47,710 bases of DNA from Duganella aceris (lineage in GTDB: Bacteria; Pseudomonadota; Gammaproteobacteria; Burkholderiales; Burkholderiaceae_D): NCBI RefSeq assembly GCF_011090165.1, contig NZ_JAADJT010000023.1, positions 1 to 47,710 of the forward strand. Reading direction: 5' to 3'. Shown here piece by piece: positions 41,601 to 47,710 of the stretch. Within the stretch, counting starts at the first letter, position 1. Each line of letters opens with the position of its first letter. A model generated the notes under the pieces. The model was given only the letters and a program-made list of their open reading frames with translations, did no database searches and was not told the origin of the DNA. The position numbers and the translations under genes were made by a program.

Positions 41601-41630
41601 TTCAACCAAAATAACAAAATCGCGTAGAAT
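41601..41630 (+). promoter_or_regulatory. Candidate promoter of the ybgC-tol-pal cluster
   Basis: TTCAAC (41601-41606) and TAGAAT (41625-41630) are separated by 18 bp, predicting a start near 41637. An upstream in-frame ATG at 41629 would fall inside this -10 box, which supports the ybgC start at 41662. Confidence 0.5.
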
Positions 41631-41661
41631 GTTGCTCAATCTTATTAGTAGTCAAAACAAC

Positions 41662-42084
41662 ATGCCAGCAGATTTCATCTGGAACGTCCGGGTCTATTAC
41701 GAAGACACCGACGCCGGCGGTATCGTCTATTACGCAAATTACCTCAAATTCTTCGAGCGCGCCCGCACCGAGTGGCTGCGCGCGCTGGACGTAAACCAGC
41801 ATGACCTGCTGCGCGAGCACGACGCGCTGTTCGTCGTCAAAAGCGTCGTCGCGGAGTATCATGCGCCAGCAAAGCTGGATGATGAACTAAAATTAACGGT
41901 TAGCATCGAAAAACTCGGCCGCGCCTCGATCAGCTTCCTCCAGCAAGCGTGGTGCGGCGAGCAGTTATTGAACACGGCGCGGGTCAAGATTGGCTGCGTC
42001 GATTCGGCGCTGCGGCCGCGCGGCGTGCCGGCCGTCGTCGCCGATAAAATGCGCACCACCATCGTCACCACCCAACAAGACTGA
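41662..42084 (+). CDS. ybgC: Tol-Pal system-associated acyl-CoA thioesterase YbgC
   Basis: This is a 140-residue hot-dog fold protein. VYYEDTDAGGIVYYANYLKF at 11-30 contains the catalytic aspartate (D17), with FFERARTEWL following. It hydrolyses acyl-CoA thioesters and is classically the first gene of the tol-pal operon. The frame opens at 41629, but the second ATG matches the family N-terminus. Confidence 0.93.
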   Translation: MPADFIWNVRVYYEDTDAGGIVYYANYLKFFERARTEWLRALDVNQHDLLREHDALFVVKSVVAEYHAPAKLDDELKLTVSIEKLGRASISFLQQAWCGEQLLNTARVKIGCVDSALRPRGVPAVVADKMRTTIVTTQQD

Positions 42085-42096
42085 TCAGATAACTAC

Positions 42097-42789
42097 ATGA
42101 ACGTCACCCAAGACCTCTCCTTCCTGTCCCTCATCACCAACGCGCACCTGATCGTGCAGCTGATCATGGCGTTGTTGTTCATTATCTCGCTGACCAGCTG
42201 GACCTACATCTTCAGCAAATTGTTCGCGGTGCGCTCGGCGCGCCGCCTGACCATCGAATTCGAAAAAACCTTCTGGGCCGGCGGCAACCTGCACGCGCTG
42301 CACCAGAACGCCGGCAAGGACCGCGCCAACAGCGGCCCGCTGGCGCGCATCTTCGAAGCCGGCATGGGCGAGTTCATCAAGAGCAAGGCGTCCTACGTCG
42401 CCGCGCGCGAAAGCATGGACGCCGGCGCGGTGCTGGACGGCGCCCGCCGCGCCATGCGCGCCGCCTACCAGCGCGAGATGGATGTGCTGGAATCGCATCT
42501 GGCCTTCCTGGCGTCGGTCGGTTCGGTGTCGCCGTACATCGGCCTGCTGGGCACCGTGTGGGGCATCATGAACGCCTTCCGCGGCCTGGCCAACGTGCAG
42601 CAAGCGACCCTGGCCGCCGTCGCGCCCGGCATCGCCGAAGCGCTGATCGCCACCGCCATCGGCCTGTTCGCCGCGATTCCCGCCGTGGTTGCATATAACC
42701 GCTTTTCGCACGATATTGATCGTCTGGCGATCCGCTTCGAAAGCTTCGTCGAAGAGTTCTCCAACATCCTGCAACGTCAATCGCGTTAA
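42097..42789 (+). CDS. tolQ: Tol-Pal system proton channel protein TolQ
   Basis: This is a 230-residue MotA/ExbB-family inner-membrane protein. TM1 is at about 16-38. A long cytoplasmic loop carries FWAGGNLHALHQNAGKDR. TM2 and TM3 are at about 135-160 and 172-195: SVSPYIGLLGTVWGIMNAF and GIAEALIATAIGLFAAIPAV. With TolR it uses the proton gradient to energise TolA. Confidence 0.97.
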   Translation: MNVTQDLSFLSLITNAHLIVQLIMALLFIISLTSWTYIFSKLFAVRSARRLTIEFEKTFWAGGNLHALHQNAGKDRANSGPLARIFEAGMGEFIKSKASYVAARESMDAGAVLDGARRAMRAAYQREMDVLESHLAFLASVGSVSPYIGLLGTVWGIMNAFRGLANVQQATLAAVAPGIAEALIATAIGLFAAIPAVVAYNRFSHDIDRLAIRFESFVEEFSNILQRQSR

Positions 42790-42803
42790 GAAGGACAAGG
42801 ATC

Positions 42804-43241
42804 ATGGCTTCCTCATTCTCCAGCAGCATGCGCGGCGGCCGCGGCCGCAAGTTCAAGTCCGAGATCAACGTTGTGCCGTACATCGACGTGATGCTGGTCC
42901 TGCTGATCATCTTCATGGTGATGCCGTCGGCTAACGACCCGAGCGTGGTCAACCTGCCGAACGCGGAAAAATCCACCAAGCCGCCAAGCGACTACGTGCA
43001 GATCGTCATCAAGCCGAACGGCGCGCTGTCGATCGGCGTCAAGGGCAAGGACGAGGACGCGCCGGAAACCGCGCCGAGCCGCGACGCGCTGGTCAAGAAA
43101 CTGCGCACCATCCATACCGAACATCCCGACTATCCGGTGCTGATCGCCGGCGACAAGGAAAGCAAGTACGACGACGTGATCCAGCTGATCTCGGAAGCGA
43201 AGAAGATGGGCATCACACGGGTCGGCTTGTCCACCAAATAA
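42804..43241 (+). CDS. tolR: Tol-Pal system protein TolR
   Basis: This is a 145-residue ExbD-family protein. The single TM INVVPYIDVMLVLLIIFMVM carries the proton-path aspartate D28. The periplasmic part is typical, ending PVLIAGDKESKYDDVIQLIS and MGITRVGLSTK. A GGACAAGG site precedes the ATG. Confidence 0.97.
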   Translation: MASSFSSSMRGGRGRKFKSEINVVPYIDVMLVLLIIFMVMPSANDPSVVNLPNAEKSTKPPSDYVQIVIKPNGALSIGVKGKDEDAPETAPSRDALVKKLRTIHTEHPDYPVLIAGDKESKYDDVIQLISEAKKMGITRVGLSTK

Positions 43242-43255
43242 ACATAGTGCATACG

Positions 43256-44191
43256 ATGAAACCCGCAACCGCAGGCGGTCCGTACAAAGTACCGCGACAA
43301 AACGAAGGCTGGCGCTCGGCAGTGCTGGCCGTGGCGATGCACGCCGTTTTGTTGCTGTTCCTGTGGGTCGGCGTCAGCTGGCAGAACAACGAACCGACCG
43401 AAGTCCAGGCCGAGATCTGGGACATGAAGGTGCAGGACGCCGCGCCGGTGGCGCCGACGCCGCCCGCGCCAGAACCGGAGCCGGAACCCGAACCGCAGCC
43501 GGTGGTCAAGACCCCGCCGCCGCCGCCGGTGGAGGCGCCGCCGACGCCGAAGGAACCCGACATCGCCCTCGAACGCCTGAAGCAGAAGAAAAAGCTTGAA
43601 GAAGAGAAGAAGCTGGAAGAAGCCAAGCTCGCCAAATTGAAGAAGGAAGCCGACGAGAAGCTGGCCAAGCTGGAAGCCAAGAAGCTGGCCGACAAGAAAG
43701 CCGCCGAGGACAAGCTGAAGGAAGAGAAGGAAGAGAAGCTGGCCGCTGAAAAAGCCGCCGCCGAAAAGGACAAGAAAAAAGCCGCCGCCGAGAAACTGGC
43801 CAAGGAAAAAGCCGACAAGGCCGCCAAGGACAAGGCCTTCGCGGCCGAGATGGCGCGCATCAACGGCGTCGCCGCCAAGGGCTCGAGCGGCACCGCCGCG
43901 CAATCGACCGGCGGCAAGGTCGACGGCGGCTACCAGGCGGCGATCCGCGCCAAGATCAAGAGCAACCTGATCTACGGCACGGCCGACGACACGCTCAAGG
44001 CGACCTACGAGATTACCCAGTTGCCGACCGGTGAAATCATCGGCGTGCGCAAGGTAAAGGGCAGCGGCTCGCCCGCCTACGACAGCGCGATTGAAAACGC
44101 GATTGCCAAATCGTCACCACTACCCAAGAAGAAAGATGGTACGGTAGAGCGCGAATTTACCGCCGACTTCAACATGAAGGATATGCACTAA
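43256..44191 (+). CDS. tolA: Cell envelope integrity protein TolA
   Basis: This is a 311-residue protein from the ATG at 43256; a GTG three codons earlier is possible. One N-terminal TM lies at about 21-42 (AVLAVAMHAVLLLFLWVGVS). A Pro/Glu-rich stretch at about 60-95 is followed by a long Lys/Ala/Glu coiled coil (about 105-205). The C-terminal TonB-like domain (about 225-311) has YGTADDTLKATYEITQLPTG and GSPAYDSAIENAI. It links the TolQR motor to Pal/TolB. Confidence 0.95.
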   Translation: MKPATAGGPYKVPRQNEGWRSAVLAVAMHAVLLLFLWVGVSWQNNEPTEVQAEIWDMKVQDAAPVAPTPPAPEPEPEPEPQPVVKTPPPPPVEAPPTPKEPDIALERLKQKKKLEEEKKLEEAKLAKLKKEADEKLAKLEAKKLADKKAAEDKLKEEKEEKLAAEKAAAEKDKKKAAAEKLAKEKADKAAKDKAFAAEMARINGVAAKGSSGTAAQSTGGKVDGGYQAAIRAKIKSNLIYGTADDTLKATYEITQLPTGEIIGVRKVKGSGSPAYDSAIENAIAKSSPLPKKKDGTVEREFTADFNMKDMH

Positions 44192-44192
44192 T

Positions 44193-45458
44193 ATGAAAAA
44201 ACTGACCATCCTCTACGCCGGCCTGGCCATCGCCGCCAGCATCGGCAGCGCCCAGGCGCAGATGCGGATTGAAATTTCCGGCGTCGGCAGCAACCAGATT
44301 CCGGTCGCCGTGGCCGGCTTCGCCAACGAAGGCGTGGCCCCGCAGCAGATCTCGGCCATCATCAAGGCCGACCTGGAGCGCAGCGGCGCCTTCAAGATCA
44401 TCGACGCCGGCGTCATCACCGACGTCAACAACATCGACTACAGCGGCTGGAAAGCCAAGGGCGCCGACGCGCTGGTGGTCGGCACCGTCGACGCGCTGGC
44501 CGACGGCCGCTACGACGTGCGCTACAAGCTGCTCGACACCGTCAAGCAAGCCAAGATCTCCAACCTCGACAAGGCCGTCACCGCGCAGTTCACCCGCCTG
44601 TCGGCCCACTTGATCGCCGACGATGTCTACTTCAAGCTGACCGGCATCAAGGGCGCGTTCTCGACCCGCATCGCCTACGTCAAGCAGGAAGGCCGCAGCT
44701 ACCAGCTGATGGTGGCCGATGCCGACGGCGAAAGCGAACAGCTGGCGCTGCGCTCGAACGAACCGATCATCTCGCCGTCGTGGTCGCCTGACGGCACCAA
44801 GGTGGCCTACGTCTCGTTCGAACAGAAGAAGCCGGTGGTCTACGTGCAGAACCTGATCACCCGCGCCCGCACCGTGATCGCCAATGAAAAAGGCAGCAAC
44901 TCGGCCCCGACCTGGGCGCCGAGCGGCAACAAGCTGGCGGTGGCGCTGTCGAAGGACGGCCACACCCAGGTCTACACCGTCAACGCCGACGGCGGCAACC
45001 TGCGCCGCGCCTCGAACAGCGCCGGCATCGACACCGAACCGCAATTCTCGGCCGACGGCCAGAGCATCTACTTCACCAGCGACCGCAGCGGCGGCCCGCA
45101 GATCTACCGCATGGGCGCGGACGGCGGCGAAGCCAAGCGCGTCACCTTCAGCGGCAGCTACAACACCAGCCCGCGCATCTCGGCCGACGGCAAGACGCTG
45201 GCCTACATCTCGCGCCGCGACGGCAACTTCCAGCTGTACGTGCTGGATCTGGCCAGCGGCCAGGAACAGCGCCTGTCGGACACCACCAGCGACGAGTCGC
45301 CAAGCTTTGCCCCCAACGGCAAATACATCATGTACGCCACCCAATCCGGCAGCCGCAAGTCGCTGGCCGTGGTCTCGGTCGACGGACGTGTAAAACAACG
45401 CCTGACCACTCAGGCGGGCAACATCAAGGAGCCCACCTGGGGTCCGTTCATGCAGTAA
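44193..45458 (+). CDS. tolB: Tol-Pal system beta-propeller protein TolB
   Basis: This is a 421-residue periplasmic protein with signal peptide (about 1-22, SIGSAQAQ). The N-terminal domain is at about 23-155. A six-bladed WD40-like propeller follows, with repeated SPSWSPDGTKVAYVSFE, NSAPTWAPSGNKLAVALSKD, TEPQFSADGQSIYFTSDRSG and TSPRISADGKTLAYISRRDG. It starts 1 base after tolA. Confidence 0.97.
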   Translation: MKKLTILYAGLAIAASIGSAQAQMRIEISGVGSNQIPVAVAGFANEGVAPQQISAIIKADLERSGAFKIIDAGVITDVNNIDYSGWKAKGADALVVGTVDALADGRYDVRYKLLDTVKQAKISNLDKAVTAQFTRLSAHLIADDVYFKLTGIKGAFSTRIAYVKQEGRSYQLMVADADGESEQLALRSNEPIISPSWSPDGTKVAYVSFEQKKPVVYVQNLITRARTVIANEKGSNSAPTWAPSGNKLAVALSKDGHTQVYTVNADGGNLRRASNSAGIDTEPQFSADGQSIYFTSDRSGGPQIYRMGADGGEAKRVTFSGSYNTSPRISADGKTLAYISRRDGNFQLYVLDLASGQEQRLSDTTSDESPSFAPNGKYIMYATQSGSRKSLAVVSVDGRVKQRLTTQAGNIKEPTWGPFMQ

Positions 45459-45488
45459 TTATTCGTTATCACTACTAGGAGAAATAAC

Positions 45489-46019
45489 ATGCGTAAACTC
45501 AGCAGCTTAGCTTTCGTCATCACCACCGCCGCCATCCTGTCGGCTTGCTCGACCCCAGTAAAAGTGTCGGAACCGGCGCCGGTCGTCGAACGTCCGGTTG
45601 AAAAAGCGGTGACGCCGCAAGCCGACACCCGCACCGTGGCCCCGGTCGAAACCAAATCGCTGGATCCGCTGGACGATCCTAAAGGCGTGCTGGCCAACCG
45701 CAGCGTCTACTTCGACTTCGACAGCTACGTGGTGCGCGACGACGGCAAGCCAGTGGTGGAAAACCACTCCGCCTACCTGACCAAGAACAAAGCCCGCTCG
45801 ATCCTGATCCAAGGTAACACCGACGAACGCGGCGGCTCCGAGTACAACCTGGCGCTGGGCCAGAAGCGCGCCGAAGCCGTGCGCAAGTCGATGACCACGC
45901 TGGGCGTGCCGGAATCGCAAATCGAAGCCGTCTCGCTGGGCAAGGAAAAGCCTAAGGCCACCGGTTCGAACGAAGAAGCATGGGCGCAAAACCGTCGTGC
46001 CGACATCGTCTACAAGTAA
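45489..46019 (+). CDS. pal: Peptidoglycan-associated lipoprotein Pal
   Basis: This is a 176-residue outer-membrane lipoprotein. The lipobox LSAC puts the lipidated cysteine at C20. The OmpA-like domain (about 70-175) binds peptidoglycan: SVYFDFDSYVVRDDGKPVVE, GNTDERGGSEYNLALGQKRA and NRRADIVYK. A GGAGAAATAAC site precedes the ATG. Confidence 0.97.
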   Translation: MRKLSSLAFVITTAAILSACSTPVKVSEPAPVVERPVEKAVTPQADTRTVAPVETKSLDPLDDPKGVLANRSVYFDFDSYVVRDDGKPVVENHSAYLTKNKARSILIQGNTDERGGSEYNLALGQKRAEAVRKSMTTLGVPESQIEAVSLGKEKPKATGSNEEAWAQNRRADIVYK

Positions 46020-46128
46020 TCAAAAGCACTACCTTTTTGCCGGGTCACAGGCATAATACGGGGCGGCGCGCGGTTTACAGACCGCGCCCTGCCCCGTTTC
46101 CTTTTTGATTTGTGTGAAAGCGCCCGAC

Positions 46129-46884
46129 ATGATGAAATTCTCCAAATCCGGCCTCACCGCCGCCGCCTTGCTGGCCGCGATGAGCTGGCTGCCGCAAGCC
46201 CACGCCGGCCTGTTCGACGACGACGAAGCCCGCAAGGCGCTGCTCGACCTGCGCGCCAAGGTGGAAGCGATGCGCATCGAAATGAGCGCGCGCATCGACA
46301 CCAAATCCGACAAGTCCAGCACGCTGGATCTGGTCACCCAGAACGAAAACACGCTGCAGGAGATCGCCAAGCTGCGCGGCCAGATCGAAGTGCTGGCCAA
46401 CGAGCTGTCGAACGCGCAAAAGCGCCAGAAGGACTTCTACGTCGACCTGGACGCGCGCCTGCGCAAGCTGGAGCCGCGCGAAGTGACCATCGACGGCCGC
46501 ACCTCGCAAGTCGACCCGAACGAGCAGCGCACCTACGAGGCCGCCTACAAGCTGTTCACCGCCGGCGACTACAAAGCCTCGGCCACCGCGCTGAGCGAGT
46601 TCGTGCAACGTTATCCGGGCTCCAGCTATGCCGCCAACGCGCAATACTGGCTCGGCAACTCCTACTACGCCCAGCGCGACTGCAAGAGCGCCATCAGCGC
46701 GCAGCTGGTGGTGCTGAAAAACTACCCGGACAGCCCGAAGGCGCCGGACGCCATGCTCAACATCGCCAGCTGCCAGACCGAGCTGAAGGACAAAGCCGCC
46801 AAGAAGACGCTGCAGGATCTGATCAAGCAATACCCCGACTCGACGGCGGCGGTCACGGCCAAAGAGCGTCTTGGCGGCAAATAA
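46129..46884 (+). CDS. cpoB: Cell division coordinator CpoB (YbgF)
   Basis: This is a 251-residue periplasmic protein with signal peptide (about 1-26, SWLPQAHAG). A coiled-coil trimerisation region covers about 30-115 (LLDLRAKVEAMRIEM). Tetratricopeptide-like repeats cover about 133-250 (AAYKLFTAGDYKASATALSE, AQYWLGNSYYAQRDCKSAIS). It coordinates PBP1B with Tol during division. It is the last gene of the tol-pal cluster. Confidence 0.94.
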   Translation: MMKFSKSGLTAAALLAAMSWLPQAHAGLFDDDEARKALLDLRAKVEAMRIEMSARIDTKSDKSSTLDLVTQNENTLQEIAKLRGQIEVLANELSNAQKRQKDFYVDLDARLRKLEPREVTIDGRTSQVDPNEQRTYEAAYKLFTAGDYKASATALSEFVQRYPGSSYAANAQYWLGNSYYAQRDCKSAISAQLVVLKNYPDSPKAPDAMLNIASCQTELKDKAAKKTLQDLIKQYPDSTAAVTAKERLGGK

Positions 46885-46898
46885 TTACCGGGCGGTAT

Positions 46899-46927
46899 TT
46901 GACAGGTGAGCCGATCCCCCCTATAAT
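46899..46927 (+). promoter_or_regulatory. Consensus sigma-70 promoter of the tRNA-Lys pair
   Basis: TTGACA (46899-46904) and TATAAT (46922-46927) match the consensus at all twelve positions with a 17-bp spacer. Transcription would start near 46934, 9 bases before the first tRNA. Confidence 0.92.
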
Positions 46928-46942
46928 CTCGCTTCTTTCGAG

Positions 46943-47018
46943 GGGTCGTTAGCTCAGCTGGTAGAGCAGCGGACTTTTAATCCGTTGGTCGCAGGTTCGA
47001 ATCCCGCACGGCCTACCA
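46943..47018 (+). tRNA. tRNA-Lys (anticodon UUU), copy 1
   Basis: 76 nt with encoded CCA. The D-arm is AGCTCAGCTGGTAGAGC, the anticodon loop CTTTTAA gives TTT, and the T-arm is CAGGTTCGAATCC. The acceptor GGGTCGT pairs with ACGGCCT, using two G-U pairs. Confidence 0.97.
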
Positions 47019-47047
47019 CTTGAAAGAAGCTAAGGTTGTATTACCTT

Positions 47048-47123
47048 GGGTCGTTAGCTCAGCTGGTAGAGCAGCGGACTTTTAATCCGTTGGTCGCAGG
47101 TTCGAATCCCGCACGGCCTACCA
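47048..47123 (+). tRNA. tRNA-Lys (anticodon UUU), copy 2
   Basis: Identical to copy 1 over all 76 nt and 29 bases downstream of it, so the two come from one transcript. The duplicate is a typical target for integrating elements, and mobile-element sequence follows. Confidence 0.97.
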
Positions 47124-47136
47124 AGATTCTCAAGCG

Positions 47137-47171
47137 AAAACGCCAACCTTAACCGGTTGGCGTTTTTGTTT
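47137..47171 (+). terminator. Intrinsic terminator after the tRNA-Lys pair
   Basis: AACGCCAACC (47139-47148) pairs with GGTTGGCGTT (47155-47164) around TTAACC, followed by a T-rich tract. The stem is preceded by AA, so it may also work on the other strand. Confidence 0.85.
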
Positions 47172-47191
47172 TCTGGTCCATTTCTGGTCCA
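47170..47191. repeat. Tandem 11-bp repeat TTTCTGGTCCA x2
   Basis: TTTCTGGTCCA occurs at 47170-47180 and 47181-47191, directly after the tRNA terminator. It may be debris of an integration junction; no integrase gene is visible. The rest of 47192-47297 shows nothing I can name. Confidence 0.5.
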
Positions 47192-47297
47192 CTACCTCAG
47201 CCTGCAACAAGCTAGCAGGCAGTTTACTTCGTATAGCAGCGCTCAGGCTTCCTCCCAGGTCCACCTTTGCGACGAGCATCAACTCCTCGTGATATCG

Positions 47298-47588
47298 TTA
47301 TTTAGTTAGAGCTTGCATATTTACGGCATCCTCAAAACCAAAGCCAAGCATCCTACCTATCAGCAAGTACCGGAAATCATCGGTCTTGGAACGCGCCTCA
47401 ACAACTCTTTCCACTAGATCTGCACCCGAAACCACGCCAATGGCGAAAAGAATGCTGTTTCGAATGTCCGGATCAACCGCCTTGAGAAATATTGGAGACC
47501 GGCGCGACTCGGACGTATACACGACGGTACGGGGTCGCCAGAAGCTGCCATAAAAATTAGTTTCAGTGCGCCCCTTCATTTGAGCCAT
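47298..47588 (-). CDS. Hypothetical protein abutting an IS3 end
   Basis: This is a 96-residue frame, MAQMKGRTETNFYGSFWRPR onward, with no recognised domain. It lacks membrane segments and repeats. Base composition is less GC-rich than the chromosomal neighbours. Its ATG at 47588 coincides with the probable first base of the IS3 terminal repeat, so the start may be created by the insertion and the protein may be the 3' part of a longer gene; an internal ATG at 47579 is another option. Confidence 0.5.
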   Translation of the reverse strand: MAQMKGRTETNFYGSFWRPRTVVYTSESRRSPIFLKAVDPDIRNSILFAIGVVSGADLVERVVEARSKTDDFRYLLIGRMLGFGFEDAVNMQALTK

Positions 47589-47710
47589 GAATCGCCACGA
47601 GTTTGCTAGACACTCGCGAGCCTCTCAAAATACCGCTTTTCAAAATTGACCGGTGAAAGCTTCTCATTGAAGCCATGCCGACGTTTTGGATTGTAGAACA
47701 TCTCGATGTA
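47588..47710. mobile_element. IS3-family element, right part (truncated by window end)
   Basis: TGAATCGCCACGAGTTTGCT starts at 47588 and resembles the TGAACCGCC-type terminal repeat of IS3-group elements. The transposase C-terminus lies immediately inside it, in the usual orientation. The far end is outside the window. Confidence 0.7.
47606..47710 (-). CDS. IS3-family transposase OrfB, C-terminal end (partial)
   Basis: The last 34 codons of a minus-strand gene run from the window edge to a TAG at 47606-47608. The sequence YIEMFYNPKRRHGFNEKLSP, followed by VNFEKRYFERL, is the hallmark C-terminus of IS3-group DDE transposases (integrase core, rve). Confidence 0.85.
   Translation of the reverse strand, partial: YIEMFYNPKRRHGFNEKLSPVNFEKRYFERLASV

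Overview
The window is high-GC (roughly two thirds G+C) chromosomal DNA from a betaproteobacterium. It most resembles the Oxalobacteraceae (Massilia / Duganella / Janthinobacterium group). This is inferred from the gene order dnaX-ybaB-recR, the glyA-nrdR pair, ribBX-ribH-nusB, the ybgC-tolQRAB-pal-cpoB cluster, the PEP-CTERM protein and the abundance of GGDEF/EAL proteins. No database search was run; every name rests on motifs visible in the translated sequence.

Layout. (1) 1-364: the start of a probable ISL3-like transposase and a tRNA-Ser(UGA). (2) 414-5943: c-di-GMP and two-component signalling, namely an HDOD/degenerate-EAL protein, a PAS-GGDEF-EAL protein, and a Cache-domain histidine kinase with a NarL-type regulator. 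(3) 6114-8586: a cstA-ybdD uptake operon bracketed by two perfect 27-bp-arm hairpins that share GGGGTCAG/CTGACCCC tips. (4) 8655-11301: a tightly overlapping three-gene operon (E1/ThiF-like enzyme, nitroreductase-fold protein, membrane-anchored hexapeptide acyltransferase). This is the best candidate in the window for an undescribed system. (5) 11379-13656: a PEP-CTERM surface protein behind a clear sigma-54 type promoter, and a GT1-type glycosyltransferase. (6) 13837-18886: a hybrid kinase with HPt, followed after one base by a REC-PAS-GGDEF-EAL protein, probably one phosphorelay to c-di-GMP. (7) 18987-26310: CaiB-type CoA-transferase, recR, ybaB, dnaX with a 63-bp coding repeat, an exported protein, the SRP RNA and ubiD. 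(8) 26444-28507: a lytic transglycosylase with a long, apparently structured leader, and a proline-rich orphan protein. (9) 28528-33000: nusB, ribH, ribBX, ribE and ribD, interrupted by an opposite-strand cytochrome c. (10) 32980-38417: a type IV minor pilin operon (pilV-pilW-pilX-pilY1-pilE-fimT/gspH-like) that runs directly into ribD. (11) 38512-40546: nrdR and glyA, with a ZTP (pfl) riboswitch upstream of glyA. (12) 40661-46884: ydfG, then the complete Tol-Pal cluster. (13) 46899-47710: two identical tRNA-Lys genes behind a consensus promoter, then a likely mobile-element edge with a short unknown ORF and the end of an IS3-family transposase.

How the genes work together. The left half is mostly environmental sensing and surface/biofilm functions: c-di-GMP enzymes, PEP-CTERM protein, glycosyltransferase. 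The right half is mostly housekeeping: replication and repair, riboflavin, one-carbon metabolism and envelope integrity, with type IV pilus biogenesis spliced into it. Both ends of the window touch insertion-sequence sequence next to tRNA genes.
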